In this document: positions 54,712 to 63,361 of the stretch, one piece after another | How the letters are laid out: each line of letters begins with the position of its first letter | How positions within the stretch are numbered: the stretch's first letter is position 1 | Made by a program: the position numbers and the translations under genes | Notes under the pieces: generated by a model | Seen by the model: only the letters and a program-made list of their open reading frames with translations | Database searches by the model: none | What the model was told of the DNA's origin: nothing | Source of the DNA: Effrenium voratum | Lineage: Eukaryota; Sar; Dinophyceae; Suessiales; Symbiodiniaceae | Length of the DNA stretch: 64,000 bases | Assembly: GCA_963377175.1 (NCBI GenBank) | Contig: CAUJNA010003748.1 | Coordinates: 336,678-400,677, forward strand | Direction: 5' to 3'

Positions 54712-55371
54712 TTATAATATCTCCTTTACTGGCTCAATACTTCTTGAAACATCACGCCCCATATCACCGTATCCAGTTATGTAATCGTGGTTAGTAAATG
54801 GATTTAATGAACCAGTATAAACAGTTATAGCGCCACGATCAGCAATACTGACAGGGTCTAAGATACTTCTAAAATTAATGTAATCATCGGTAATTTTAGA
54901 CCTATGTGATATAAACGGCGCACCGTAAGTGGTTAAAGTTAATTCTCTTTCAGGATAATCTTTTGTTATTTGTGCCCCTACACTTGAACCGAGACTATGT
55001 GTTATAAGATGTTTAACTTCATTGTTTTCATCCAATGCTGTTGATGTGTCTTTATATCGTTGTGAATATTTTGTCATTTTAAAGGGAAGTCCTACATCCG
55101 CCAGAATGTCATTAACAGCACCTCCAAACGTTCCTTTTCCAAATGTTCCGCTTATATACATTTTATCACCATCAATATAAAAACCATTACCATTGCCATA
55201 TGCTCTACTTAACCCTTGTGCATCAGTTAAATTTGAATTAGGATAATAACTATTTAATATTTTGTCAGTTTGTTTCATAATGTCAGTTATTTTAATTGAT
55301 TTCTTGTAAGGTTGATAATCTTTAATTTTACCATGCTTCATTTCATAAATTAACTTTTTATTATTAATCAT
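54712..55371 (-). CDS. Lipase-like α/β hydrolase
   Basis: 219 residues. The serine nucleophile motif is THSLGS (S126), the first Gly of GxSxG being Thr. An acid is probably D172 (SILDPVSIADRG) and the histidine H195 (NPFTNHDYITGYG), the order and spacing of class 3 lipases. It lies between capsid genes and is divergent from the minor capsid gene with only ~40 bases between. Such enzymes in virions may help to cross a host membrane; this is inference. No signal peptide was seen. Confidence 0.75.
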   Translation of the reverse strand: MINNKKLIYEMKHGKIKDYQPYKKSIKITDIMKQTDKILNSYYPNSNLTDAQGLSRAYGNGNGFYIDGDKMYISGTFGKGTFGGAVNDILADVGLPFKMTKYSQRYKDTSTALDENNEVKHLITHSLGSSVGAQITKDYPERELTLTTYGAPFISHRSKITDDYINFRSILDPVSIADRGAITVYTGSLNPFTNHDYITGYGDMGRDVSRSIEPVKEIL

Positions 55372-55410
55372 ATAGTTAAAGTTATAAATTAATTTCTCAA
55401 TTAATTAATA

Positions 55411-56256
55411 ATGCTCACCTATAAAAAAGTTTATATTGACAGTGCTCACAGAATTAGTGGTACATCATCAAATTTTAGAGTTGAATTGCCGGAAACATTA
55501 CAAACAGACAACGGAGTTCATTGCTACATTCACGAAGTAACATTACCTAACTCGTGGTATTCAATACAGTCAGGATTAAATAATATATTATACTTTTATT
55601 CTTCTCCACTAGTTCCAGATGAAGATAACACAAATGTCCATTATTTAGCGTTACAATTGGACGAAGGAGTATATACTGGCACAGAACTAGCGACAGAATT
55701 AAAGGCAAAAATAAATGGTGTTGTAGATAATACTAATTTCTCAAATACTTATGAAATTGTTTATAGTGTAAAAACTAATAAAATAACAATTTATTCAAAC
55801 TATGCCGATAGAAAGTTCGCTGTATTAACTGATGAACAAATGAAACTAACATATACAGATTATATATGGAATGGAAGTTTTAATGCTAATAACTTGCAAT
55901 CTGTTAATGAAGTTTTGGGAAATTATCAAATAGCAGTTTATCAATATAATAATCCTTATGTTTCTGGTTTCGTTAATCTTCAACCCATTAGAAATATTTA
56001 TATTCATTCTTCTCAATTGTCTAATTATAATCAAGTAAATTTAAGAACCGGTGATAGCACAGTTGTTAAGAAAGTACCAGTCACAGCACCACACGCGGGA
56101 ATTGTCTTTGATTCAGAATTAAACCCTCTTGATTACTTGGATGTATCAAATAGAAGCTTTAAACAATTAGATTTTTGGATTAGTAATTCATTAGGAAATG
56201 AAATTAATTTAAATGGGGTAAATGTTATCCCTGTCATTATTGTTTGTGAAAAGTGA
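55411..56256 (+). CDS. mCP: Minor capsid (penton) protein
   Basis: 281 residues. The N-terminus (YKKVYIDSAHRISGTSSNFR, then VELPETL) and the LPNSWYSI segment fit the penton/minor capsid proteins of PLVs and Polintons, which form a single jelly roll at the fivefold vertices. The rest is β-rich with few charged helices. It is divergent from the lipase gene. A 19-bp hairpin with one mismatch follows (56266-56314). Confidence 0.8.
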   Translation: MLTYKKVYIDSAHRISGTSSNFRVELPETLQTDNGVHCYIHEVTLPNSWYSIQSGLNNILYFYSSPLVPDEDNTNVHYLALQLDEGVYTGTELATELKAKINGVVDNTNFSNTYEIVYSVKTNKITIYSNYADRKFAVLTDEQMKLTYTDYIWNGSFNANNLQSVNEVLGNYQIAVYQYNNPYVSGFVNLQPIRNIYIHSSQLSNYNQVNLRTGDSTVVKKVPVTAPHAGIVFDSELNPLDYLDVSNRSFKQLDFWISNSLGNEINLNGVNVIPVIIVCEK

Positions 56257-56265
56257 TATTATTTA

Positions 56266-56314
56266 AATATATTCTTTATATTTTTTTCCATATAGAAAAT
56301 ATATAGAATATATT
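56266..56314. terminator. 3' hairpin, 19-bp stem with one mismatch
   Basis: AATATATTCTTTATATTTT pairs with AAAATATATAGAATATATT over 19 positions with one mismatch and an 11-base loop. It starts 10 bases after the stop of the minor capsid gene and ends right at the next start region (56317). Confidence 0.8.
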
Positions 56315-56316
56315 AT

Positions 56317-56827
56317 ATGTCAAGTATTGAGGTAGTAGATGTTAATAATGAAACTAAAACAGAAGGAAGAATCACCTATTAATAATGAAGTTGTTGAACA
56401 AAATGAAACAGTTAATGAAGAACCAACGCCAGAAGAAGTTAAACCAGAAGAAGTCAAACCTGAACCAAAAGCAAAAGCATTACCAAAAGCGAAAGCATTA
56501 CCAAGAACTAAAAAAGAAGTTGAATTAGTAGAATGTGAACAATGCTCTAAAAAGATGACATTGAAAAGTTTGAGACACTCACATCCTAAAAATTGTAAAG
56601 GGGTACCTACTGAATTATTACCAGTTAATCCACAAAAGAATATTAGAAAAATCCAACCAGAAGTAAAAGAAGAAATTAAGAATGAGATTAAACAAGAAGT
56701 TATTAAAGAAACCATTAAGAAACCCACAGCGACAGAACTATTAACCCAACATTATGAAGAACTGAAACAAAAGAAAAAACAAGATAAATCAGATAAAATA
56801 AATAAATTAACTTTATCAATGTTTTAA
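56317..56827 (+). pseudogene. Zinc-finger protein, apparently frameshifted near its start
   Basis: The natural start is the ATG at 56317, just after the TATA-like AGAATATATTAT, but that frame closes after 21 codons. The long open frame (from an in-frame ATG at 56339, with TAG just before it) is shifted by one base. The two frames overlap and join smoothly around 56360-56370 (GAAGGAAGAA), as if one base were gained there. The long frame has EEP/KPE repeats, KAKALPKAKALPRTK, then a C2HC finger (C66-x2-C69, H80/H82, C86) and a basic helical tail. It may be a real mutation, a sequencing error or an internal start. The type is marked pseudogene for the shift only. Confidence 0.55.
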
Positions 56828-56846
56828 ATAATAATCTAATTATTAT
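56828..56846. terminator. 3' hairpin, 8-bp stem
   Basis: ATAATAAT, CTA, ATTATTAT, directly after the stop of the 56317 gene. Confidence 0.5.
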
Positions 56847-56857
56847 ATATAACAATT

Positions 56858-57190
56858 ATGCTTATGAGAAGTCATAGAAATGTCGAATTTAAAAGGGCTC
56901 CACAAGTAGAACGTTACTACGACTCAAATGATTTGTGGGGCGCTGCTTCAAGAAAGAATTATTTTAAACAATTAAAAGAAACAATAGAAGCGAAACAATC
57001 ACAAGGAGCACTAATAAAGTATAGAAATGATTTAGCTGAAAGCAACAGAACCGAAAGTTATAGAAAGGAGTTAGACAAGATAAGACGAGAGTTGGACAAC
57101 ACACGCTCACCAGATGGAATACAGACAACAGAACAACTCACAGCGAGAAAGAAACATTTAGAAGAAATGATTAAGAATATTTCGGATTAA
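56858..57190 (+). CDS. Coiled-coil protein
   Basis: 110 residues. The N-terminal half has an aromatic/charged patch (ERYYDSNDLWGAASRKNYFK); the rest is a long charged helix (ESYRKELDKIRRELDNTRSP and KKHLEEMIKNI), a likely coiled coil. It is part of the run of plus-strand accessory genes from 56317 to 59421. Function unknown; a virion or assembly role is possible. Confidence 0.7.
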   Translation: MLMRSHRNVEFKRAPQVERYYDSNDLWGAASRKNYFKQLKETIEAKQSQGALIKYRNDLAESNRTESYRKELDKIRRELDNTRSPDGIQTTEQLTARKKHLEEMIKNISD

Positions 57191-57209
57191 TTTTATTTTC
57201 TAAATTAAT
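57186..57209. terminator. 3' hairpin, 8-bp stem
   Basis: ATTAATTT and AAATTAAT with an 8-base loop, overlapping the stop of the 56858 gene. Confidence 0.5.
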
Positions 57210-57223
57210 TAATATAATATAAT

Positions 57224-58186
57224 ATGATTAAATCAATAAATAGACTGAATACAACCAAACCACATGCCATAGGTTCATTAAAATCACAGCTACACTTAAG
57301 ACCTTCTTATGATGAATTGTTAAAAGAAACATTAGTAGAAGATGAGAATAGACCATCGATTGAAGATGTAATAGATAGAAAGGCGACGAGATACAGATTA
57401 AACCAATATGGAAGTCAGTGGGACAACAAGGACAGCTTAGGATTGCTAAATCAGGAAACGATGAAAAGAAAGGAGGAATTAAGAAAAGCAGAGACAACAG
57501 CATCGTCTTCTAGAATAACCAGCCGGTCTTCTTCAAAGTCCGCTTTTTCCACACCAGACAGTCCACTGACAGAATATGAAGAGTATGAAAATGATATACA
57601 AGCATCATTTGAAGAACAAGATAGACAAGTCAGAGAGAAAAGGGAAAAACTCAGTCCAAGCATACACGAAGATTTAAACAAGGCTTCATCAAGTTCAATA
57701 CCTGAAGGGGTAATAGTTCATTCAATGACATCAGATGACGAACTGCCACCTTTAGAACCCATAGAGGAAACAGCAACAGCGAAAAAGGGTAAAGACAATG
57801 ATGATGATAAACAAACAACAATTTCTGATACTGAAATAATGGAAATGCACGAAAAAGCGAACGAGATGGAATTACAAAATGTAGAAAACGAAGAAGTGGA
57901 TGATGAACAAATTTTCAAAAACTATTTAGAAACCATAAAGTGGATGTGGCCGGTGTATCTTTCGAAAAATCCGGGAACTATGATGGATAATATAATTTCA
58001 AAACTACATCAATTCAATGTAATAAATGCTGATAAATACGATGAGTTCAAAGAATTATTAGATGAATATAACAATGCAAGCACAACAGAAAGAAAAGGAA
58101 TTCGTACTCAGTTAGAAACATATTACAAGGACAACGTTTATAACAAGTACTTCAAACAGAAACCAAGTTCATCAACTCAACAATAA
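57224..58186 (+). CDS. Acidic/Ser-rich protein, disordered centre
   Basis: 320 residues. The N-terminal motif RPSYDELLKE is shared with the next gene (RKTFDEMLKEA). Residues about 80-215 are S/T/E/D-rich and probably disordered. The C-terminal ~95 (QIFKNYLETIKWMWPVYLSK and on) look folded, with helices. It and the next gene seem to be diverged paralogues. Function unknown; a scaffold or core role is possible. Confidence 0.7.
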   Translation: MIKSINRLNTTKPHAIGSLKSQLHLRPSYDELLKETLVEDENRPSIEDVIDRKATRYRLNQYGSQWDNKDSLGLLNQETMKRKEELRKAETTASSSRITSRSSSKSAFSTPDSPLTEYEEYENDIQASFEEQDRQVREKREKLSPSIHEDLNKASSSSIPEGVIVHSMTSDDELPPLEPIEETATAKKGKDNDDDKQTTISDTEIMEMHEKANEMELQNVENEEVDDEQIFKNYLETIKWMWPVYLSKNPGTMMDNIISKLHQFNVINADKYDEFKELLDEYNNASTTERKGIRTQLETYYKDNVYNKYFKQKPSSSTQQ

Positions 58187-58208
58187 AAAAAATCTATAAT
58201 ATTTAAAT

Positions 58209-59073
58209 ATGACTGATAAATATTATGGATTAAGAAGAAGGAAAACTTTTGATGAAATGCTGAAAGAAGCGATGACACACAGATTGAAAATTGAAATCAT
58301 CCCCGAAAGACGGAGCATTTGACACATCAATTAACGATATAGACTTTGACGATTTTGACCTTTCAAAATACGACAGGAGACTACGGTTGAATGCTAGGGT
58401 TCAAACTGATAAACAAGTTTTATTACACGAATTGACGCCAGAAATGTTTGATGAAATACCGCCAACATCACAGTTGTATGAAAACAATGAGGCAGACACA
58501 CAAACAACACGATATGTAGCAAAGGAGTTAGATGATGAAAAATTCAGTGATGTAATTACAGACAAGAGTGAGGAAAATAGAAAGTCAGAAGATGAACCAG
58601 AAGACGAACCAAAAGACGAAAAGCAGGAAGATTTACAAAGTCTTCATTTAACATCATCATCGTCAGCATCAACCGAGAAAGAGGAAGAGAAGAAAGAGGA
58701 AAGTCGAGAAATAAGGTCATTAAGAAACTTATTCTTAGGCGGAGAAGACAAGAGCGTATTTGAACTATTCCAACGAGATAAGAAGTCATCCGCTTCATCA
58801 GAACAATCGCGAGAACAAGAAGAAGAACAACCGAGGGCTTCTTTCTGGTCAAGACGACAGGTAGAAGCGAGAAGCAGAAGCCACTCACCAGAAGAAAGAG
58901 CAAGAGGTAATCAAATGAACAGAAGACAATTAGAAACAAGAAGCAGGAGCAACTCACCCCAAGAAATAGCTAGAGGTAGTGAATGGACTAGGGAACAAAT
59001 GGAAACAAGAAGTAGGAGCAGAAGCCCAGAAAGCACAAATACAAAAAGTAGCCGAGGCAAGAAGAAAAAATAA
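58209..59073 (+). pseudogene. SR-repeat protein with apparent frameshift near its start
   Basis: The ATG at 58209 follows a TATA-like ATAATATTTAAAT. Its frame (MTDKYYGLRRRKTFDEMLKE) ends at 58322. The long open frame is one base out and has no ATG near its beginning (a TTG at 58291). One extra base in the A/T run at 58286-58293 would explain both. The long frame is acidic (E/D/S/K) and then basic, with three 23-residue repeats at 58852, 58921 and 58990 (RRQLETRSRSNSPQEIARG). RS dipeptides are known in splicing factors and in DNA-packing proteins. The shift may be an error in the assembly or real decay. Confidence 0.6.
58852..59050 (+). repeat. Three 69-bp coding repeats (SR motif)
   Basis: Units start at 58852, 58921 and 58990, the last incomplete. 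Each encodes R-x-Q-x-E-x-R-S-R-S-x-S-P followed by a varied tail. The first two are full 23-codon copies. Confidence 0.8.
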
Positions 59074-59090
59074 AACTACTTAAAGAGAAA
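59072..59090 (+). promoter_or_regulatory. ACTACTTAAAGA promoter-like motif
   Basis: AAAACTACTTAAAGAGAAA, about 20 bases before the ATG at 59110. It overlaps the stop region of the upstream gene. Confidence 0.7.
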
Positions 59091-59109
59091 ACGTGATAAT
59101 ATAGTAAAA

Positions 59110-59421
59110 ATGACAGGAATTTTCATTAATGGTAATAGAAAACAGAGAATAACGAATGACGAATTTGATGTAATGGTTGAACTTATGAAAGCGGAAAACG
59201 ACTTAGTCTTACAGAGGATGAGCGAGAAGGTTAGCGAGAGCGACGACCAACTAATGAGATGGAAGGACGACCAGAAGACCTACCACCAGAACTACTACAA
59301 CAAAAACCTAAAACAGCCTTACACCTGCGAGGACTGCGGAAGGACGATATCAAGCAAGACCAACCTATCCAAACACAAGAAAAGCAATGTATGCAATAAA
59401 AACAAAAACCCCCCTTTATGA
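59110..59421 (+). CDS. Zinc-finger protein
   Basis: 103 residues: an N-terminal helical half (DEFDVMVELMKAENDLVLQR) and a C-terminal C2HC finger, C73-x2-C76-x12-H89-x5-C95 (YTCEDCGRTISSKTNLSKHK). The same spacing is found in the N-terminal finger of the polymerase. The motif AAAACTACTTAAAGA lies upstream and a strong hairpin downstream. Likely DNA- or RNA-binding and early expressed; both are inferences. Confidence 0.75.
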   Translation: MTGIFINGNRKQRITNDEFDVMVELMKAENDLVLQRMSEKVSESDDQLMRWKDDQKTYHQNYYNKNLKQPYTCEDCGRTISSKTNLSKHKKSNVCNKNKNPPL

Positions 59422-59431
59422 AAGGATAATT

Positions 59432-59467
59432 CATTAATCTTATTAAAACTCATTAATAAGATTAATG
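59432..59467. terminator. 3' hairpin, perfect 15-bp stem
   Basis: CATTAATCTTATTAA, a 6-base loop and its perfect complement, 11 bases after the stop of the 59110 gene. Confidence 0.8.
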
Positions 59468-59517
59468 CGTTGAGTTTCAACCCGGAGCCCAGTTTCTCCA
59501 ACAGGCAACCCCTACCC

Positions 59518-59534
59518 AAAACTACTTAAAGAAA
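59518..59534 (+). promoter_or_regulatory. ACTACTTAAAGA promoter-like motif of polB
   Basis: AAAACTACTTAAAGAAA, 33 bases before the polymerase ATG at 59567, with TATATATAATATAGAG between. Confidence 0.7.
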
Positions 59535-59566
59535 TATTTAGTATATATAATATAGAGTATAGATAT

Positions 59567-62500
59567 ATGGTGTCAGTGTCAGAAGAAAAAATCATAGATT
59601 TCATTATAAAAAGTCAACAAGGTGAACTAGTACAAAAAGAAGGGAGTGAAACGCAAAAACTCAAAATAGGAGACAAGACCTACAGATACAGTAAGAACAA
59701 ACCCACTTCGAAGGTGTTGAATACCAGACTAAAGGAAGTGGCGAGAAGCGATGGTTACAGAAAACATAGTCTTCTAATGAAAGGGGCTAGCTTCATCAAA
59801 CTAACACGAGGAAGACCCTTGCAGGATTATGTCAAGCGTTTCAAATCCAAAATCACAGATGAACAGCAAGCCTTCAAAGGCTACGCCAACACATATTCGG
59901 TTAGTGATATAAGATTGAAAGGAATGAAAGGCGTATCATACTTAAAATATCAGAAGCAACGAATGGTAGAATTCCTGAACAGAAACCCGAATATGAAAAT
60001 CATTGTTGAAGTAGATTTGGCGTTAAAGAACACTGACAACGAAGAGATACGACGAAGGCTGAGAAGCAGGAGATACAATGTCCATAACCCAGAAGAGATA
60101 AACAGTGTTTTAAACAACATAGCCCACGACATAGAGGTTCAAATTGAGATAGCCGAATTCATTCAATCGGGTCTTGTTCTTCTTCAAGTTCAAAGTCTGG
60201 TGATAAGTTATGACAGATACAATCCTACCCGTGGCTCTTCTTATATTCCATTGCCCGACTGGGTGGCAAACAAAAAGGCTTGTATCAATATTAAAAACAA
60301 TGATGAGTTGTGTTTCAAATATTCTGTTCAATGTGGTTTTTATGAGATATACAAAAAAGACCATCCCTGTGATATGTATCATTATAAAAAATATGTTAAT
60401 GATAGTTTCATCAAGTGGGACAATATAAACTTTCCTGTAGGCAATGATGAGATTGAACAATTTGAAGAACAGAACAAACACATATCGGTCAATGTTTATT
60501 ACATCAATCCTGATGCCAATAGTAAAACAATTTTATTATACAAAAGAAGCAACAACCCCCAAGCACAACAAAAGATTGATTTAATAAAGCTGACTGGAGA
60601 AAATGCCATCTCGCACTATGTCTACATCAAGAACTATAACAAGCTGATGGGAAGCCAAACCAACAAATCAAATAGGAAAAAACATCATTGTAGGACGTGC
60701 TCACACGGTTTCAAGTCAGAAGAGTTATTAAAACAACACGAAGAACAGGGTTGTCTAGCGGTTGAAGGACAACAAATAGAAATGCCAGAGGTAGGAGCTA
60801 CCATTGAATTTAAGAATCATTTTAAGAAACTGAAAGCGCCTTATGTCATATATGCAGACTTTGAATGTTTAACAGTGCCCATTGATGTTAAAAGCAAATC
60901 GACAAAAGCGACAACCACATCATATCAAAATCATCGCCCTTGTGGTTTTATGATTAATGTAGTCAATGCCATCACTGGAAGCAGTGAGCCCTATTTATAC
61001 AGAGGCGAAGATTGTATGGATAAGTTCGTTGAGAAAATGAATGAAGTCAGAGATGATGTAATAAAGAAAATGAAGGAAGTCAAAGAGATAATCATGACTG
61101 AGGACGATAAAACAGATTTTGACACTGCTACTAAGTGTTTCGTTTGTGGAAAGGGCTTTCAGGAAGGGGATAAAAAAGTTAGAGACCATTGTCATTTTAC
61201 AGGTAAATATAGAGGTTGTGCTCATGATGATTGTAATCTTGCTTTTAGTATGAGATATTATAAAATACCAGTCTTCCTTCATAACCTTAAAAACTATGAC
61301 GCTCACTTAATCATCAACAAGGCACACGAACTGAGCAAGAATGCTAAAATCGATTGCATCGCACAGAACAGCGAGAAGTTCATAACCTTTGGTTTTAAAA
61401 ACCTTTGTTTCAAGGACAGTTTTAGCTTCTTATCGTCTTCGTTGGATAAGTTGGTAAAGTTGAGTAAGTATGAAGATGATAAAAGGCGTGAGAACTGGAA
61501 GAACAATTTTAGATACAGTGTTAGAAATCCATATGTTAAAACCGATGAAGATTTGGACTTGTTGACTGACAAGGGGATTTATCCTTATGACTATTTTGAT
61601 AGTTTTGACAGATTTACTGAAAGAAACTTACCGCAAAAAGAAGCGTTCTACAGTAAATTAAGTGAGGAACACGTCAATGACAAAGATTATGAAAGGGCAC
61701 AAAAGGTTTGGAAACACTTCGGTATTAGAACATTAGGACAATATCATGATTTGTATTTGAGAACCGATGTTTTATTATTGACTGATGTTTTTGAAAACTT
61801 TAGAGACTTATGTATGGAATACTACGGTTTGGACCCCGCACACTATTATACCCTTCCTAACTTCGCTTGGGAAGCTATGTTGTTGAAAACTGGTGTTGAA
61901 ATTGAGCAGTTGCACGATAAAGAAATGTATGAGATGGTTGAACAGGGAATGAGAGGAGGCATGTGTCAGGTCAGTCATAAACTGGCTGAGGCAAACAATA
62001 AGTATATGGATGAAGCCTTTGATGAAAGTAAACCGTCAAGTTATATCAATTACTTAGATGCTAACAATCTGTATGGTCTGGCAATGTCTCAAAAATTGCC
62101 TTTAAAGAACATCAAATGGGCAAAGAAAACACCTAACATTGAAAAGTGGGATGAAAAAGATGAGTATGGTTATATTATGGAAGTTGATTTGGAGTATCCA
62201 GAAACACTACACGACTACCATTCGGACTATCCACTAGCACCGGAAATAATGAATGTCAATGCTAACATGCTTTCAGACTATCAAAAGGAAATCTACAAAA
62301 TCTACTATGGAAACAAAGAACCGAAGGATGAGAAAACCAGCAAGTTAATATTAAATTTGAAAGATAAAGAAAAATATGTTGTTCATATCAAGACTTTACA
62401 GTATTATCTAAAAATGGGTATGAAACTCACCAAGGTTCATAGGATAATAAAATTTCAACAGAGGGCTTGGTTGAAACCATGGATTGACTTCAACACTGGT

Positions 62501-63316
62501 AAGAGGAAAGAAGCGAAGAGCGACTTTGAGAAAGACCTGTTCAAATTAATGAATAACGCGGTGTATGGAAAAACTATGGAAGACAAAAGAAAACATATGG
62601 ATTTTGAATTGGTAGATAATGATGTTAGATATGAAAAGTGCGTGAATAATCCTACTTTCAAAAATAGATTTATCATAAATGAAAATCTGGTAGGAGTGGA
62701 AAAGACAAAGTCGGTCTTGAAACTTGATAAACCCATATTCTTAGGAATGACAATTTTGGATTTGAGTAAATTACATATGTATGAGTTTTACTATGGTGTG
62801 TTGAAAAAGAAATACAACGAAAATATCAAATTGATATATACAGATACTGACAGTTATGTAATTCAAACCTTCACTGATGATGTCTACAAGGATTTTCAAG
62901 GTATCAAGCAACATATGGATTTTAGTGATTATCCTGTTGAACATCCATGCCATGACACAACAAATAAGAAGGTCTTAGGAATGTACAAAGATGAAGTCAC
63001 TGGAAAAATCATTACTAGATTCATCGGGTTGAAACCTAAATCCTATGCTTTCACAATCCACGGCGAGGATGAGGAACACAAGAAATCAAAAGGTGTCGTC
63101 AAGCACAAGGTTAAAAAGGAATTAACATATCAGAACTATCATGAAGCACTGCATCACAACAAAAAACATGAAATCTCCTACAACTTCATCAGGAGCAAAA
63201 CACATCAAATATATTCAATGTCTCAAGTCAAGCAATCTCTCAGTAATTATGAGAACAAAAGGTTTTATATTGATGCTTTCAATTCAATCCCGTATGGACA
63301 TTATAGCATAAAGTAA
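59567..63316 (+). CDS. pPolB: Protein-primed family B DNA polymerase
   Basis: 1249 residues. In order: an N-terminal region of ~370 residues with the Polinton-type segment GSSYIPLPDWVANKKACINI (223-242) and DELCFKYSV; a C2HC finger (C375, C378, H391, C396); 3'-5' exonuclease motifs Exo I (D431/E433 in YADFECL), Exo II (NLKNYDAH, 573-580) and Exo III (YLRTDVLLLTD, D734); between Exo I and II an endonuclease-VII-like zinc/HNH insert (C524, C527, VRDHCHFTGKYRG, C556); then polymerase motif A (DANNLYG, D831), motif B (KLMNNAVYG, 993-1001) and motif C (DTDS, D1093/D1095). All catalytic residues are present. It should copy the linear genome from a terminal protein; that protein may be part of the N-terminal region (inference). 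Confidence 0.95.
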   Translation: MVSVSEEKIIDFIIKSQQGELVQKEGSETQKLKIGDKTYRYSKNKPTSKVLNTRLKEVARSDGYRKHSLLMKGASFIKLTRGRPLQDYVKRFKSKITDEQQAFKGYANTYSVSDIRLKGMKGVSYLKYQKQRMVEFLNRNPNMKIIVEVDLALKNTDNEEIRRRLRSRRYNVHNPEEINSVLNNIAHDIEVQIEIAEFIQSGLVLLQVQSLVISYDRYNPTRGSSYIPLPDWVANKKACINIKNNDELCFKYSVQCGFYEIYKKDHPCDMYHYKKYVNDSFIKWDNINFPVGNDEIEQFEEQNKHISVNVYYINPDANSKTILLYKRSNNPQAQQKIDLIKLTGENAISHYVYIKNYNKLMGSQTNKSNRKKHHCRTCSHGFKSEELLKQHEEQGCLAVEGQQIEMPEVGATIEFKNHFKKLKAPYVIYADFECLTVPIDVKSKSTKATTTSYQNHRPCGFMINVVNAITGSSEPYLYRGEDCMDKFVEKMNEVRDDVIKKMKEVKEIIMTEDDKTDFDTATKCFVCGKGFQEGDKKVRDHCHFTGKYRGCAHDDCNLAFSMRYYKIPVFLHNLKNYDAHLIINKAHELSKNAKIDCIAQNSEKFITFGFKNLCFKDSFSFLSSSLDKLVKLSKYEDDKRRENWKNNFRYSVRNPYVKTDEDLDLLTDKGIYPYDYFDSFDRFTERNLPQKEAFYSKLSEEHVNDKDYERAQKVWKHFGIRTLGQYHDLYLRTDVLLLTDVFENFRDLCMEYYGLDPAHYYTLPNFAWEAMLLKTGVEIEQLHDKEMYEMVEQGMRGGMCQVSHKLAEANNKYMDEAFDESKPSSYINYLDANNLYGLAMSQKLPLKNIKWAKKTPNIEKWDEKDEYGYIMEVDLEYPETLHDYHSDYPLAPEIMNVNANMLSDYQKEIYKIYYGNKEPKDEKTSKLILNLKDKEKYVVHIKTLQYYLKMGMKLTKVHRIIKFQQRAWLKPWIDFNTGKRKEAKSDFEKDLFKLMNNAVYGKTMEDKRKHMDFELVDNDVRYEKCVNNPTFKNRFIINENLVGVEKTKSVLKLDKPIFLGMTILDLSKLHMYEFYYGVLKKKYNENIKLIYTDTDSYVIQTFTDDVYKDFQGIKQHMDFSDYPVEHPCHDTTNKKVLGMYKDEVTGKIITRFIGLKPKSYAFTIHGEDEEHKKSKGVVKHKVKKELTYQNYHEALHHNKKHEISYNFIRSKTHQIYSMSQVKQSLSNYENKRFYIDAFNSIPYGHYSIK

Positions 63317-63330
63317 CATCAATATCTAAG

Positions 63331-63361
63331 TAATTCTAATAATATGAAATTATTAGAATTA
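63331..63361. terminator. 3' hairpin, perfect 13-bp stem
   Basis: TAATTCTAATAAT, a 5-base loop and its perfect complement, 15 bases after the polymerase stop. Confidence 0.8.

Noticed and set aside
60110..60481. Minus-strand 123-codon frame inside the polymerase
   Set aside because: Antisense shadow; the polymerase frame carries all family motifs.
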